Shown: positions 1 through 10,367 of the stretch, in pieces
Position numbering within the stretch: position 1 is the first letter of the stretch
Layout: each line of letters opens with the position of its first letter
Assembly: GCF_018688375.1 (NCBI RefSeq)
Contig: NZ_CP061318.1
Location: 248,001 to 312,000 of the forward strand
Length of the DNA stretch: 64,000 bases
Source of the DNA: Polynucleobacter sp. AP-Ainpum-60-G11
GTDB taxonomy: Bacteria; Pseudomonadota; Gammaproteobacteria; Burkholderiales; Burkholderiaceae
Direction of reading: 5' to 3'
Program-made: the position numbers and the translations under genes
The notes under the pieces: model-generated
Databases searched by the model: none
What the model was told of the DNA's origin: nothing
Seen by the model: only the letters and a program-made list of their open reading frames with translations

Positions 1-2
1 AG

Positions 3-701
3 TCCGCCAAGAAAGCCTTCCGCTTTCATCATGTATCAACTGATGAGGTTTATGGCTCGCTGTCTGCCACTGACCCCGCTTTTACGGAAACCAATTCCTA
101 TGAACCGAATAGCCCTTACTCCGCATCCAAGGCAGCCTCTGATCACTTAGTGCGCGCCTGGTTTCATACCTATGGTTTCCCGGTTGTCACAACCAATTGC
201 TCCAATAACTATGGTCCATATCATTTCCCAGAGAAGTTGATTCCTTTAGTGATTCTCAATGCACTGAATAGCAAGCCATTGCCTATTTATGGCGATGGTC
301 AGCAAATTCGTGATTGGCTTTATGTGGGCGATCATTGCTCCGCGATTCGTGAAGTATTGGCTAAAGGTGCATTGGGCGAGACCTACAACATTGGTGGCTG
401 GAATGAAAAAGCCAATATTGATGTTGTTAAAACTATCTGCGCAATTCTGGATGAGCTGAAGCCGCGTGCCGATGGTAAATCATATGTTGATCAAATTACC
501 TACGTTAAAGATCGCCCTGGGCATGATCGTCGCTATGCTATTGATGCAAGTAAAATTGAGCGTGAGCTCGGCTGGCGACCTGCTGAGACTTTCGATACCG
601 GTATTCGTAAAACAGTGCAATGGTATTTAGATAATCCAGCTTGGGTAGAGGGCGTCGTCAGTGGCTCTTATCGCGACTGGTTACAAAAGCAGTACAACTA
701 A
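3..701 (+). CDS. rfbB: dTDP-glucose 4,6-dehydratase, 3' part (5' end outside window)
   Basis: This is the C-terminal 232 residues of RmlB/RfbB, which converts dTDP-glucose to dTDP-4-keto-6-deoxyglucose, step two of dTDP-L-rhamnose synthesis in the cytosol. The reading frame is open from the first bases. It shows the catalytic STDEVYG motif (about fragment residues 12-18) and the short-chain dehydrogenase YSASK pair shortly after, followed by the conserved [11 protein letters not shown] stretch. An ATG at 150 is internal and lies after these catalytic motifs, so it cannot be the true start. The next gene, rfbD, begins 16 nt downstream, so this is the first visible gene of an rfbBDAC operon. 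The family assignment is secure; only the N-terminal NAD-binding part is missing. Confidence 0.95.
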   Translation, partial: SAKKAFRFHHVSTDEVYGSLSATDPAFTETNSYEPNSPYSASKAASDHLVRAWFHTYGFPVVTTNCSNNYGPYHFPEKLIPLVILNALNSKPLPIYGDGQQIRDWLYVGDHCSAIREVLAKGALGETYNIGGWNEKANIDVVKTICAILDELKPRADGKSYVDQITYVKDRPGHDRRYAIDASKIERELGWRPAETFDTGIRKTVQWYLDNPAWVEGVVSGSYRDWLQKQYN

Positions 702-717
702 GACTGCTTTCATCTCT

Positions 718-1680
718 ATGAATATTCTGGTGTTCGGTAAGGATGGTCAACTAGGTAAAGCGTTTCATGTTTTGCTCGATTCACTCTTGCCTGCTTTGGC
801 AGATAAGCCAAATATCCAATACTTAGGCCGCCCTGACTGCGAGCTTGCTGATGCGACTGCATTAAGCGCTCTCTTAAATCAATTGCAGCCCAAGCTGATT
901 ATTAATGCTTCAGCATATACGGCGGTTGATAAGGCTGAGAGCGATATGGATCAAGCCTTTGCCATTAATGCAAAAGCCCCTGAAATCATGGCGCAATATG
1001 CCTCAAGCCATGGTGCCACCTTGTTGCACTACTCGACAGATTATGTCTTTGATGGTGAGAAATACGGCTATTACCTGGAAGACGATATACGTAACCCTTT
1101 AGGGGTTTATGGAAAAAGTAAGGCCGCCGGTGAAGAGGCAATTGCCAGAATCTTTGCTAGTAATGACGGTAGCGGCCAATATGCCATCTTCAGAACCAGT
1201 TGGGTATATGGAGATGGTGGCAATTTTATTCGGACTATCTTGCGACTGGCCAAGGATCGTGAAGAACTCAAGATCATTGACGATCAGTATGGCGTTCCCA
1301 CTAGTGCCACCTGGTTAGCGCAAGTGAGTTTGGATTTTGTCGCAGATGGCAAGCTGAAGATCAAAGAATTTCCTTCTGGCATTTACCATGCCGTTCCTGC
1401 GGGTGAAACTACCTGGCATGGTTTGGCAACTTTGGCAGTACAAGCGGCTTTAGAGACGGGGACGTCCTTGAAAGCGGTGCCGAGTGTAATTAAGCCAATT
1501 CCTGCGGTGGAATACCCATTGCCGGCTCCTAGGCCTATGAATTCAAGGATGTCGACGGACAAACTCGGTCAAGTCTTGAGGGGCTGCGGCGATATGTCAA
1601 AATTACAGCTACTCAATCAGCCTTGGGATATTGCCGTTAAGGCGTATGTCTCCAATTTGGCTAAAGATGGTCTTATCTAG
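718..1680 (+). CDS. rfbD: dTDP-4-dehydrorhamnose reductase
   Basis: RmlD/RfbD performs the last step of dTDP-L-rhamnose synthesis, NAD(P)H reduction of dTDP-4-keto-L-rhamnose. The 320-residue protein starts [13 protein letters not shown], a Rossmann glycine motif, and has STDYVFDG (about 106-113) and the YGKSK catalytic pair (131-135). Length fits the family (about 300). The frame is open further upstream to a GTG at 661 that would overlap rfbB; ATG 718 is chosen because the protein then begins at the Rossmann fold. It lies 10 nt before rfbA in the rfbBDAC operon. Confidence 0.94.
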   Translation: MNILVFGKDGQLGKAFHVLLDSLLPALADKPNIQYLGRPDCELADATALSALLNQLQPKLIINASAYTAVDKAESDMDQAFAINAKAPEIMAQYASSHGATLLHYSTDYVFDGEKYGYYLEDDIRNPLGVYGKSKAAGEEAIARIFASNDGSGQYAIFRTSWVYGDGGNFIRTILRLAKDREELKIIDDQYGVPTSATWLAQVSLDFVADGKLKIKEFPSGIYHAVPAGETTWHGLATLAVQAALETGTSLKAVPSVIKPIPAVEYPLPAPRPMNSRMSTDKLGQVLRGCGDMSKLQLLNQPWDIAVKAYVSNLAKDGLI

Positions 1681-1690
1681 AAAGCATCCT

Positions 1691-2629
1691 ATGGCAGTAA
1701 ATCAGATGAATCGCAAAGGTATTATTTTGGCTGGTGGATCTGGTACTCGTTTGTACCCAGTTACCCAGGCTGTTTCTAAGCAGCTGATGCCCGTCTATGA
1801 CAAGCCGATGGTGTACTACCCTTTAACAACCTTGATGCTTGCAGGCATTCGGGATATCTTATTAATTTCTACGCCTCATGACACGCCACGTTTTTCAGAG
1901 TTATTGGGCGATGGTTCGCAATGGGGTTTAAATATTGAGTATTGCGTGCAGCCATCCCCCGATGGTTTGGCGCAGGCATTTACTTTAGGAAAAAACTTTA
2001 TTGGCAATAACCCAAGCGCTTTAGTGCTGGGGGACAATATTTTTTACGGCCATGAACTAGTTGATCAACTGGATAGTGCTCATGCCCGCAATGATGGTGC
2101 AACTGTCTTTGCTTATCACGTCAACGATCCTGAGCGTTATGGCGTGGTGGAGTTTGATAAAGATTACAAAGCGCTTTCTATTGAAGAGAAGCCACTAAAG
2201 CCCAGAAGTAGTTATGCGGTAACAGGGCTATATTTCTATGACAATCAGGTTTGCGATATCGCCGCCACGATTAAACCTAGTGCACGTGGTGAGCTAGAAA
2301 TTACCGACGTCAACCGCGTATATTTAGATAAGAACGAGCTTAGCGTAGAAATCATGGGTCGTGGTTTTGCCTGGCTGGATACCGGAACGCATGATTCTTT
2401 ATTAGATGCTGCCGGCTTTATCGCGACTCTACAAAAGCGCCAAGGGCTAATGGTGGCTTGCCCTGAAGAGATTGCCTATCGTCAGGGCTGGATTAGCGCT
2501 GAGACAGTACAAAAAGTGGCCGCTCAATTAAGTAAGAATAGCTATGGTCAGTATTTAAGCAAGATTTTGAATGAGCTCAATACCTCTGCTCAACCTGTTT
2601 CCTTATCTCATAAGAAGATGATTGGATGA
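1691..2629 (+). CDS. rfbA: glucose-1-phosphate thymidylyltransferase
   Basis: RmlA/RfbA joins glucose-1-phosphate and dTTP to give dTDP-glucose, the first step of dTDP-rhamnose synthesis. The nucleotide-binding GGSGTRLYP motif is at about residues 15-23, followed by KPMVYYP and a VLGDNIFYG metal-binding segment, all typical of RmlA. The 312-residue length is slightly above the family norm because of a short N-terminal extension; an alternative ATG at 1706 would remove five residues. The stop overlaps the start of rfbC (ATGA), indicating translational coupling. Confidence 0.94.
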   Translation: MAVNQMNRKGIILAGGSGTRLYPVTQAVSKQLMPVYDKPMVYYPLTTLMLAGIRDILLISTPHDTPRFSELLGDGSQWGLNIEYCVQPSPDGLAQAFTLGKNFIGNNPSALVLGDNIFYGHELVDQLDSAHARNDGATVFAYHVNDPERYGVVEFDKDYKALSIEEKPLKPRSSYAVTGLYFYDNQVCDIAATIKPSARGELEITDVNRVYLDKNELSVEIMGRGFAWLDTGTHDSLLDAAGFIATLQKRQGLMVACPEEIAYRQGWISAETVQKVAAQLSKNSYGQYLSKILNELNTSAQPVSLSHKKMIG

Positions 2630-3192
2630 GCGCCTCTTTGAAGTTGCAAGTCACGCCTACGGCCATCCATGATGTATTGGTGATTGAGCCCAAAGTATTT
2701 GGCGATGAGCGTGGTTGGTTTACCGAATCTTTTAATGCGCAGGATTTTGCTGCTGCAACTAGCTTGAATGTTGAGTTTGTACAAGATAACCATTCTTTTT
2801 CTCGCCAATGGACTTTGCGTGGGCTGCATTATCAATTGGAGCAAACTCAGGGTAAATTGGTTCGCGTTGTAGCGGGCAGTGTTTTTGATGTCGCTGTGGA
2901 TATTCGCAAAGATTCACCAACGTATGGCAAGTGGGTCGGGTTGGAACTCAGCGCCCAAAATCATAAGCAACTCTGGATCCCTGCTGGCCTGGCACATGGC
3001 TTTCTTGTGCTATCCGAGACGGCGGAGTTTTTATATAAAACAACCGACTACTACCATCCGCAAAGCGAAGCTTGTTTGGCTTGGAATGATCAAGCCGTAG
3101 GCATCGATTGGCCATTGCCACAAGGCATTATGCCGAATATGAATGCCAAAGATTCTGCTGGCTTATCGTGGGATGCTGCTCCTAAGTTTTAA
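2626..3192 (+). CDS. rfbC: dTDP-4-dehydrorhamnose 3,5-epimerase
   Basis: RmlC/RfbC epimerises dTDP-4-keto-6-deoxyglucose at C3 and C5. The 188-residue cupin has the catalytic RGLHYQ histidine (about residue 68), the [14 protein letters not shown] strand, the IPAGLAHGF segment and the TTDYY tyrosines near 138-142. Length is typical. It overlaps rfbA by 4 nt and closes the rhamnose operon; 41 nt follow before waaC. A second, RmlC-like cupin at 60,877 belongs to a different, CDP-linked pathway. Confidence 0.94.
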   Translation: MSASLKLQVTPTAIHDVLVIEPKVFGDERGWFTESFNAQDFAAATSLNVEFVQDNHSFSRQWTLRGLHYQLEQTQGKLVRVVAGSVFDVAVDIRKDSPTYGKWVGLELSAQNHKQLWIPAGLAHGFLVLSETAEFLYKTTDYYHPQSEACLAWNDQAVGIDWPLPQGIMPNMNAKDSAGLSWDAAPKF

Positions 3193-3233
3193 TTAAATTT
3201 AGGGGTATTTTCAAAAGATAAGATAATGCTCGC

Positions 3234-4256
3234 ATGAGCACTTCTCCCAAAATCCTGTTGGTAAAGCTCTCCTCTCTTGGGGATGTCTTGCATAACTTGC
3301 CGATTGTGTGGGATTTGCGTGAACGCTTACCGGATGCTCAAATTGATTGGGTGGTGGAAGAGGGTTATGTACACCTGCTTGAGCCCTTGCTATCTCGTGA
3401 TGGTTTTCAGGGGATTGATCGCATCATTCCTTTTGGCCTGCGCCGCTGGAAGAAAAATCTCTTTAGCTTGGCAACATGGAAAGAGTTTTTTGCGTTTAGA
3501 AAAACACTTCAAACTACTGCTTATGACGTCTTGATCGAAACGCAGGGCCTGCTTAAATCTGCCATCGTATGCGCCCTAGCCAAAAAAAGTTCTAGTGCCG
3601 TGATTGCAGGTCTTGCTAATGCAACCGAGTTTTCTGGATACGAGCCTTTGGCTAGATCTTTCTATAACCAGTCAGTACAAGTTCCTACGCAGTGCCATGC
3701 TGTTGATCGTTCCCGTTGGGTGATGTGCTCAGCCTTAGATTGGTCTTTGATAGAGCGAGGTGATGCGCCGCAGTTTTATCCCTCAGAATTTATTGCAAGC
3801 ATTCCAAAAAGTTCTGTCGCAGGTTTACTCTCTCCTTATGTCTTGTGCTTTCATTCGACAGCCAGAGAGGCTAAGCGTTGGTCTAATGATAATTGGATTA
3901 CGCTAGGCAAAGATTTGTCTGCCAAGGGGTATCAATTGGTTTTTCCTTGGGGAAATGCCGCAGAAAAGGCGGTTAGTCAATTGCTTGCCTCTCAGATTTC
4001 CGGGGCTTTAGTGCCACCAGCTTTTTCTATTGAAGATGCCTTTTCAGTAATTGCTGGAGCGGCTTTAACGGTAGGGGTGGATACTGGTCTGACGCATTTG
4101 GCAGCAGTACTTAATAAACCTACTGTCGAAATCTATTGTGACTCACCGCTCTGGAAGACTGAAGGTTATTGGTCTGATCAAATTTGTAATGTGGGTGATA
4201 TTCAAAATCCACCATGCGTTCAAGAAGTACTTGATGCATCCTTAAGGCTTCTATAG
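3234..4256 (+). CDS. waaC: lipopolysaccharide heptosyltransferase I
   Basis: This GT9-family enzyme adds the first L-glycero-D-manno-heptose to Kdo on lipid A at the inner face of the inner membrane. The N-terminus KILLVKLSSLGDVLHNLP contains the catalytic-base aspartate (about D17) expected of WaaC. The C-terminal GVDTGLTHLAAVLNKP segment is the nucleotide-sugar binding signature of GT9. At 340 residues it is of normal size. It follows the rhamnose operon in the same direction and could share its transcript. WaaF is the main alternative, but the N-terminal pattern favours WaaC. Confidence 0.88.
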   Translation: MSTSPKILLVKLSSLGDVLHNLPIVWDLRERLPDAQIDWVVEEGYVHLLEPLLSRDGFQGIDRIIPFGLRRWKKNLFSLATWKEFFAFRKTLQTTAYDVLIETQGLLKSAIVCALAKKSSSAVIAGLANATEFSGYEPLARSFYNQSVQVPTQCHAVDRSRWVMCSALDWSLIERGDAPQFYPSEFIASIPKSSVAGLLSPYVLCFHSTAREAKRWSNDNWITLGKDLSAKGYQLVFPWGNAAEKAVSQLLASQISGALVPPAFSIEDAFSVIAGAALTVGVDTGLTHLAAVLNKPTVEIYCDSPLWKTEGYWSDQICNVGDIQNPPCVQEVLDASLRLL

Positions 4257-4284
4257 CAAGCTTAATTTTTTACTTCTTTGGTTC

Positions 4285-5898
4285 TTAACGCAGCAGAGTG
4301 TTGATGGAGATTAGATCTTCATCTGAGAGTGATGCCGCATGCGCCTTTAACTTAATGGCATTCAGAATGGTGTTGTAGCGTGCTTGCTGTAATTGCGAGC
4401 GAGTAGTGATGACTGTATCTAATGCGATCAACACATCAATATTAATTAAAGTTCCAACCTGAAATCCCAACTTACTGGATTCGAGTGCTGAAGTAGAAGA
4501 GCGCTCAGCAGCCTCATACGCTTTTACACTTGCCAGGCCGCCATAGAAACCGGTAAATGCGGCACGCGTGCTTTGAGCTGCAGTACGGCGTGCATTGTCA
4601 TAGTTCGCTTTAGCTGCGTCTAGCAATGCGGCGTTTTGACGAATGAGTGAGCTGTTGTAACCACCAGAGACTAAGGGAATAGTCATCTGTAATGCGATGG
4701 TGTTGTTATAAATATTTGTCTGCGACGGAGTTAAGCTATTGGCCGTTCCGTTGGAGGTGTTGTAACCCGCTGTACCTACAAAATTCAGGGAAGGATAGTT
4801 CAGCGCTTGAGAGGCTTTATAAGTGCTCTCAGCTAGAGAGACTGAGAGCTGACCAGCAAGCACATTAAAGTTTGCAGACTCAGCTTGGTTGATCCAGTCT
4901 TCTAGAGTTTGCCCTTTTGGCAGCTGGGGATTAACGCTATCGGCAATCGGAATCCCATTGCCGTCTTTTGACTTAGTGCGAGGGTCTTTGAGAACGCCAT
5001 CAATCTTAGCTTCTTTGATCAGCGGCTTTAGAGCGCCTACGGGGCGACCCACTAATTGCTCCAAGACACCTCTCTTAACAATCAGGTCTGCTTGAGCAGC
5101 AATTTCTTGAGAGTTCGCTAAATCTAGAGCAGCCTGTGCGGTATTGACATCAACGATGGTTGCCAGCCCAGCATCAAACTTGGCTTGAGCAATTTCAAGC
5201 TGCTGCTTAATGAGCCCCTTTTTATTGCGATAGAGCTCAACATTGTCTTGGCTAGTAAGTGCATCAAAGTAGGCTTGTGATACGCGAATGATTAAATCTT
5301 GTTGCGCTAAGTAAAAGCGCATGTCCGCAATTTTGGTATTTAAGTCACCTTGCTTGAAAGCCTCAAATGCCGCTACATTAAAAACAGGTTGGGTCAGGGT
5401 GACGGTATAGTTTTTTTGGTCATATACCCGAGACCCTGTATACGAGTTAGCCGGTTGATTGCCTGCTGTATGTTGGTAGTAGCGCGTTCCACCAGGAACG
5501 GCTGCAGCTTGTGGCAATAAGAGTGATAAACCCTGCCAATAGAGCTCTTTACTAGCTTGATAATTAAAGCGAGCCGCATTTAATACGGGATCGCTAAATG
5601 CAGCTTCTTGATATAGGCGGATTAAATCAGTTGTTTGGTTACTTCCAATTGCCCCATTCGCGCCAAGATTGGATGGTGCCGCATTACTCGGAATTGCTTG
5701 TCGAGGCAATGGCGCCATCTGTGGCGGCATATCCAAGCCCACCAAAGACTGTGCGCTCACTGGGGTTGGTAGTGAAGGCTTAGCCCCATTGGCGCTTTGG
5801 GCTAGCGCTGTCGATGAATGTATCCCGAGTCCGAATGCCTGACCCAGGATTAAACCAAAAGCGGTTAGCTGGGGGAGGCGAAAGCGTATCAATGTCAT
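4285..5898 (-). CDS. tolC: TolC-family outer membrane efflux channel
   Basis: This is an outer membrane factor of the TolC type, the trimeric exit duct for type I secretion and RND/ABC efflux. It has an N-terminal signal peptide (hydrophobic stretch at about 9-33 ending ALAQS), a proline-rich linker, then two repeats rich in long helices with Ala/Gln/Asn and conserved small segments such as LTQPVFN and PLVSGG, characteristic of the family. At 537 residues it is somewhat longer than E. coli TolC, owing to a linker of about 90 residues before the first repeat. It is convergent with waaC and divergent from uppP. The specific transporter partner cannot be told from this window. Confidence 0.85.
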   Translation of the reverse strand: MTLIRFRLPQLTAFGLILGQAFGLGIHSSTALAQSANGAKPSLPTPVSAQSLVGLDMPPQMAPLPRQAIPSNAAPSNLGANGAIGSNQTTDLIRLYQEAAFSDPVLNAARFNYQASKELYWQGLSLLLPQAAAVPGGTRYYQHTAGNQPANSYTGSRVYDQKNYTVTLTQPVFNVAAFEAFKQGDLNTKIADMRFYLAQQDLIIRVSQAYFDALTSQDNVELYRNKKGLIKQQLEIAQAKFDAGLATIVDVNTAQAALDLANSQEIAAQADLIVKRGVLEQLVGRPVGALKPLIKEAKIDGVLKDPRTKSKDGNGIPIADSVNPQLPKGQTLEDWINQAESANFNVLAGQLSVSLAESTYKASQALNYPSLNFVGTAGYNTSNGTANSLTPSQTNIYNNTIALQMTIPLVSGGYNSSLIRQNAALLDAAKANYDNARRTAAQSTRAAFTGFYGGLASVKAYEAAERSSTSALESSKLGFQVGTLINIDVLIALDTVITTRSQLQQARYNTILNAIKLKAHAASLSDEDLISINTLLR

Positions 5899-6018
5899 CT
5901 AATTCGGGTACTTTTCAATATGCCATGAAGTTTAAGGCTTATTTAGCGAAAGCGCTGGATTTAAGGCTTATTTTGCCAAATCCCAGTGTCTACATCATCT
6001 ATCTATAAAATTGCATCC

Positions 6019-6867
6019 ATGGATCTAATTTTGCTGGCTAAAGCGGTAGTACTGGGTGTAGTGGAGGGCTTAACTGAGTTTTTGCCAATCTCCAGTACCG
6101 GGCATTTGATTTTGGTTGGCGACTTACTCAACTTCAACGATGAGCGCGGGAAGGCATTTGAGGTCATTATTCAGTTTGGCGCCATTCTGGCGGTCTGCTG
6201 GGAGTTTCGTGAAAAGCTCTGGAAGGTTGTCTCCACTGCTCGCACGAGCGCTATCTCACGACGATTTATCTTCAACCTATTGATCGCCTCTATTCCGGCA
6301 ATGGGTTTGGCTTTCATATTTGGTAAGCATATTAAAGCCGTCCTATTTGCCCCCATTCCAGTGGCTAGCGCTTTCATCGTAGGCGCCTTGATTATTTTTT
6401 GGGCGGAACGCCGTCAAGCTAAATTCATTGACTCAGGCAAATCCTATATTCAGTCCGTGGATGATCTAACCCCTTTCGATGCTTTAAAGGTGGGTTTGGC
6501 TCAGTGTGCCGCTTTAATCCCGGGAACTTCTCGCTCAGGCGCGACCATTATTGGGGGTATGTTGTTTGGCCTGCCTCGAGCTGTAGCTACTGAGTTTTCT
6601 TTCTTCTTGGCCATTCCAGTAATCGGCGGGGCAACTGCATATGAATTAATCAAACTTTGGAAGAATCCAGTTGCTCTTTCTGGTGACTTTGTTTGGGCGA
6701 TTGTGATTGGCTTTATCGCCGCTTTTATTTCCGCATTCATTTGCGTGCGCTGGTTAATTCATTATGTTGCAGGACATAACTTCATTCCATTTGCATGGTA
6801 CCGCATCATCTTTGGAATTCTGGTCTTGGCAAGCTCATATAGTGGGCTGGTAGCCTGGTCTCATTAA
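6019..6867 (+). CDS. uppP: undecaprenyl-diphosphate phosphatase (BacA/UppP)
   Basis: This integral membrane phosphatase recycles undecaprenyl pyrophosphate to the monophosphate carrier used for peptidoglycan and O-antigen. The two signature motifs are present: [14 protein letters not shown] (about 16-29) and PGTSRSG (168-174), with several hydrophobic segments. Starting at ATG 6019 gives 282 residues, close to E. coli BacA; an in-frame upstream ATG at 5986 would add 11 non-conserved residues. It stands divergent to the TolC-like gene and just ahead of the DUF2721 gene. Confidence 0.94.
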   Translation: MDLILLAKAVVLGVVEGLTEFLPISSTGHLILVGDLLNFNDERGKAFEVIIQFGAILAVCWEFREKLWKVVSTARTSAISRRFIFNLLIASIPAMGLAFIFGKHIKAVLFAPIPVASAFIVGALIIFWAERRQAKFIDSGKSYIQSVDDLTPFDALKVGLAQCAALIPGTSRSGATIIGGMLFGLPRAVATEFSFFLAIPVIGGATAYELIKLWKNPVALSGDFVWAIVIGFIAAFISAFICVRWLIHYVAGHNFIPFAWYRIIFGILVLASSYSGLVAWSH

Positions 6868-6891
6868 GTAATAAAACTAATTGGAATCGAT

Positions 6892-7350
6892 ATGGATGTA
6901 TCAATAGACGCGATCACAAATAATATTCAGCTGGCATTAGCCCCAGTATTTTTATTAACTGCAGTTGCCACCTTAATTAATGCAATCTCTGCTCGCTTAG
7001 CTCGATCAGTAGATCGTATGCGCGCAATTCAGCATCGCATTCAGGAGGGTGGCATTCAGGATCCAGACATGCTTGCTCATATGATGAAAGAGGCTAATGA
7101 GGCAAAGGTCCGAGGCCGTCTTTGTACGGCTGCGATTTTCTTTGATGTATTAAGCGGCGTCTTTATCTCCTTAACCGTCCTTGAGTTATTTTTCTTCCAG
7201 GCGGGTGCAGTACGGTCATTACAGGCAACCTATGTCATCTGGACATTTGTACTCGGATTAATGTCGTTCATGACCTCTCTTTCCATCGTCCTGGGCGAGG
7301 TGGTCTATGCCTATCGCTCGGCCGGATGGAATACGCCTTTTCCAAAGTAA
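6892..7350 (+). CDS. DUF2721 family membrane protein
   Basis: A 152-residue protein of unknown function with three predicted membrane segments (roughly 13-32, 81-105 and 114-135). The first is followed by a charged stretch, [18 protein letters not shown], that is typical of the DUF2721 family. It lies 24 nt downstream of uppP and overlaps or abuts trmB, so it is probably co-transcribed with them. No catalytic motif is recognisable and no function should be inferred. Confidence 0.8.
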   Translation: MDVSIDAITNNIQLALAPVFLLTAVATLINAISARLARSVDRMRAIQHRIQEGGIQDPDMLAHMMKEANEAKVRGRLCTAAIFFDVLSGVFISLTVLELFFFQAGAVRSLQATYVIWTFVLGLMSFMTSLSIVLGEVVYAYRSAGWNTPFPK

Positions 7351-7373
7351 TTCTTCATAAAGATAAGTATTTC

Positions 7374-8171
7374 GTGAATATCCCAAGAACCGATCGCATT
7401 CGATCCTTTGTTTTGAGAGCAGGCAGAACGACTGCTGGTCAGCAGCGTGCTATTGAAGAATTGGGTCCCCAGTTCCTGGTGCCGTTTCAAGAGGCTGTAT
7501 TGGATCTTCCCCAGGCCTTCAATGGCTCATCGCGCCCCAAGATATTGGAGATTGGTTTTGGGATGGGTGAGACCACTGCCAAAATTGCTGCCTTGCGTAA
7601 TGAAGATGATTTCTTGGCAATTGAAGTGCACCCTCCAGGGGTAGGTGCTTTACTGAAATTGATTGGCGAGAACAATCTCACCAATTTGCGTTTGATTCGT
7701 CATGATGCTGTTGAGGTTTTGGAGAAAATGATTGCTCCTAACTCCTTAGATGGCATCCATATTTATTTTGCGGATCCATGGCATAAGAAGCGTCATCATA
7801 AACGGCGCTTGATTCAGGCGGAGTTCGTGAAATTGTTGATTTCTCGCTTAAAGCCTGGAGCGTATTTACACCTTGCAACCGATTGGCATAACTATGCTGA
7901 GCAAATGCTTTTAGTCTTAAATGCTCAATCAGATTTGACAAATACCTCTATTGAGCACATGAGTATTGAAACTTTTTCAGCTACTGATATTGCTAGTGAG
8001 AGTGAGCTTGCTAAAGAGTCCTTTAAAGAATTCAAGCCCACTCTTAAGCAACTTGAGGCTAAGCATCTTGGGTATGTTGAGAGACCTGCTTATAGACCAA
8101 TCACTAAGTTTGAAACCCGCGGCATTAAGCTAGGGCATGGTGTTTGGGACTTGGTCTACAAGAAAAAATAA
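7374..8171 (+). CDS. trmB: tRNA (guanine-N7-)-methyltransferase
   Basis: TrmB methylates G46 of tRNA to m7G using S-adenosylmethionine. The SAM-binding [11 protein letters not shown] motif is at about 58-68 and the substrate-side [13 protein letters not shown] motif around 140-152. The start is taken as GTG 7374 (first residues [17 protein letters not shown]), because the upstream ATG at 7326 lies inside the DUF2721 gene and would add 16 residues with no family resemblance. There is only a weak purine-rich ribosome-binding site (AAAGATAAG). It is followed by a strong hairpin terminator shared with gabD. Confidence 0.92.
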   Translation: MNIPRTDRIRSFVLRAGRTTAGQQRAIEELGPQFLVPFQEAVLDLPQAFNGSSRPKILEIGFGMGETTAKIAALRNEDDFLAIEVHPPGVGALLKLIGENNLTNLRLIRHDAVEVLEKMIAPNSLDGIHIYFADPWHKKRHHKRRLIQAEFVKLLISRLKPGAYLHLATDWHNYAEQMLLVLNAQSDLTNTSIEHMSIETFSATDIASESELAKESFKEFKPTLKQLEAKHLGYVERPAYRPITKFETRGIKLGHGVWDLVYKKK

Positions 8172-8190
8172 AGTAGTGGTGATGTCAAAA

Positions 8191-8217
8191 AATATAGCCG
8201 CTATAAGCGGCTATATT
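8191..8217. terminator. Bidirectional Rho-independent terminator between trmB and gabD
   Basis: A perfect 12-bp stem (AATATAGCCGCT / AGCGGCTATATT) with a 3-nt loop lies between the convergent trmB and gabD stops. It is preceded by an A-run and followed by a T-rich stretch, so it can terminate transcription in both directions. Confidence 0.85.
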
Positions 8218-8233
8218 TATTTTCGGAGCTGAC

Positions 8234-9712
8234 TTACAGTCCTAGGCAAACATATTTGAGCTCTAGGTATTCATCCATGCCGTAGACGCTGCCTTCACGG
8301 CCTAAGCCCGATTGCTTCACTCCCCCAAATGGCCCCACCTCATTGGAGATGATTCCAGAGTTGACGCCCACAATGCCGTACTCAAGCGCTTCAGCGGCTT
8401 TCCAGATGCGGCCAATGTCACGGCTATAAAAATAGGAAGCCAATCCAAATTGACTGTTATTGGCTAGTCTGATTGCTTCCTCATCACTTTCAAACGGCAT
8501 GATCGGAGCGACTGGTCCAAAGGTCTCTTCATAGGTAATGAGCATGTCATTAGTTACATTAGACAGTATGGTGGGCTCATAAAATGTCCCGCCTAAAGGA
8601 GAGGGCTTACCGCCAGCAATGAGTTTTGCACCCTTGCTAATGGCATCAGCCACATGCCTCTCTACCTTCTCTAAGGCGGCTTGTTCAATCAGCGGACCTT
8701 GTGTACTCCCAGCTTCCATACCGTTACCTACTTTGATGACTTGAATGGCTTTCGCAAACTTTTCGACAAATTCATCCTGTACTTTTTTATGGACATAGAA
8801 GCGGTTCGCGCAAACGCAGGTTTGGCCGGAGTTACGATATTTAGATGCCATTGCGCCTGAAACAGCTGCATCAATATCGGCGTCTTCAAAAACAATAAAG
8901 GGAGCATGACCGCCGAGCTCAAGACCTAATTTCTTGACCGTGGGAGCGCATTGCGCCATTAAGATTCGTCCAACTTCGGTTGAGCCTGTGAACGATAGGT
9001 GGCGAACGGTAGGCGATGCACAGAGTGTTTTACCAATTGCAATTGACTCATTGGCATCTGCGGTCAGAATATTAATGACGCCTGCCGGGACGCCAGCGCG
9101 CTGAGCTAGCTCTGCTAGCGCTAATGCACTCAGTGGTGTGAGTTCAGCGGGCTTGATCACAATGGTGCAACCTGCTGCCATTGCAGGTGCAATTTTGCGC
9201 GTAATCATTGCGATTGGGAAATTCCAAGGCGTAATAGCAACGCACACCCCAATTGGCTGCTTCATGACGATCATGCGCTTATCGCTCCAAGTCGTACTTG
9301 GAATAGATCCAGCAACCCGCTTAGCTTCTTCAGCAAACCACTCTACAAAAGAAGCGCCATAAGCTACTTCACCAGCTGCCTCAGTCAGGGGTTTGCCTTG
9401 CTCTAAGGTCATGAGGGTGGCTAGATCCTGGGTGTTCTGAATAATCAGATCAAACCATTTGCGCATCACCTGAGCGCGCTCTTTTCCAGTTTTACATTTC
9501 CAGCTTGGAAAGGCTTGTTCTGCAGCTTCAATTGCTCGCTCAGCATCTATCGGTTCAAGATTGCTGACATCTGCAATGAGCTCACCAGTGGCCGGGTTAT
9601 GAACTGCGAAAGTTTTTCCTGAATTTGTTTTGAACCACGCACCATCAATAAAAGCCTCTTCTTTAAATAGGCTTGGATCTTTGAGTAATTTGCGGATATC
9701 CGTTTTTTGCAT
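8234..9712 (-). CDS. gabD: NAD(P)-dependent succinate-semialdehyde dehydrogenase
   Basis: An aldehyde dehydrogenase superfamily protein of 492 residues. It has the ITPWNFP cofactor motif, the FTGSTEVGR glycine motif, the LELGGHAP glutamate and the catalytic cysteine in NSGQTCVCANR. The double-cysteine QTCVCANR segment and overall length match GabD, which oxidises succinate semialdehyde to succinate in GABA degradation. The exact substrate cannot be proven from sequence. Start is ATG 9712 (MQKTDIRKLL); an upstream in-frame start at 9775 would add 21 unconserved residues. No gabT is adjacent in this window. Confidence 0.85.
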   Translation of the reverse strand: MQKTDIRKLLKDPSLFKEEAFIDGAWFKTNSGKTFAVHNPATGELIADVSNLEPIDAERAIEAAEQAFPSWKCKTGKERAQVMRKWFDLIIQNTQDLATLMTLEQGKPLTEAAGEVAYGASFVEWFAEEAKRVAGSIPSTTWSDKRMIVMKQPIGVCVAITPWNFPIAMITRKIAPAMAAGCTIVIKPAELTPLSALALAELAQRAGVPAGVINILTADANESIAIGKTLCASPTVRHLSFTGSTEVGRILMAQCAPTVKKLGLELGGHAPFIVFEDADIDAAVSGAMASKYRNSGQTCVCANRFYVHKKVQDEFVEKFAKAIQVIKVGNGMEAGSTQGPLIEQAALEKVERHVADAISKGAKLIAGGKPSPLGGTFYEPTILSNVTNDMLITYEETFGPVAPIMPFESDEEAIRLANNSQFGLASYFYSRDIGRIWKAAEALEYGIVGVNSGIISNEVGPFGGVKQSGLGREGSVYGMDEYLELKYVCLGL

Positions 9713-9796
9713 AATGGCGTCTCTTTGGTAGAAAGTTATTTTTATTTTATCCCTGAGTGTAGTTTGGATTGCCACCCAAAGCTATGGACAAAATAA

Positions 9797-9827
9797 ACCC
9801 CCTGGACCTCTTGGAAGCGCAGGGGGT
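9797..9827 (-). terminator. Rho-independent terminator after the rib-nusB operon
   Basis: An 8-bp GC-rich stem (ACCCCCTG / CAGGGGGT, 15-nt loop) just downstream of the nusB stop. On the minus strand it is followed by TTTATTTTG, a typical U-tract. Confidence 0.75.
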
Positions 9828-9849
9828 GGAGTCTCTAGGATCTCTGAGT

Positions 9850-10359
9850 CTAGCTTGATTGCACCTCAGTGCTACGTAACTGTTGGGCTAGGAGATCTAA
9901 TACACCATTGACGTATTTATGACCATCAGTGCCACCAAATGTTTTGGCTAATTCCACAGCTTCATTAATAGCCACTTTGTACGGAACTGCCAAATCAATA
10001 GCCAATTCGTATGTGCCAATCAGGAGGGCGGCATGCTCTACAGGGGATAGTTCATTAATGGGGCGATCGAGTGCTGGGGTAATGAGACCCTCTAGTTCAT
10101 CGGTGCGCTCTAGCACGCCAGAAAAAATACCTTGGAACAAATCATGCTGGCAACGGCGAAAGCCGGGATCTTCTGCCAACTGCTTAGCGATTGCTGCAGC
10201 ATTCGGAAGGCTACCTGCGCGACGCAAGACTAGGCTTTGATAAACGCCTTGTAAAGCATATTCACGGGCACGACGACGAGGTGTGAGTGAGCGCTTAGGT
10301 GCGCTGGGTGCACTTGGTGTACCAGATGCTACCTGTGGGCTAGGAACGTTTTTATTCAT
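9850..10359 (-). CDS. nusB: Transcription antitermination factor NusB
   Basis: NusB binds boxA RNA with NusE (S10) and promotes antitermination of rRNA operons. The 169-residue protein has a disordered Ser/Pro-rich N-terminus of about 25 residues, then the NusB core beginning RRRAREYALQGVYQ, with the characteristic PINELSPVEHAALLIGTYEL and VAINEAVELAKTFGG segments. It lies 8 nt after ribH in the leftward ribBX-ribH-nusB operon, a conserved bacterial arrangement. Confidence 0.95.
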   Translation of the reverse strand: MNKNVPSPQVASGTPSAPSAPKRSLTPRRRAREYALQGVYQSLVLRRAGSLPNAAAIAKQLAEDPGFRRCQHDLFQGIFSGVLERTDELEGLITPALDRPINELSPVEHAALLIGTYELAIDLAVPYKVAINEAVELAKTFGGTDGHKYVNGVLDLLAQQLRSTEVQSS

Positions 10360-10367
10360 CTTGGAAA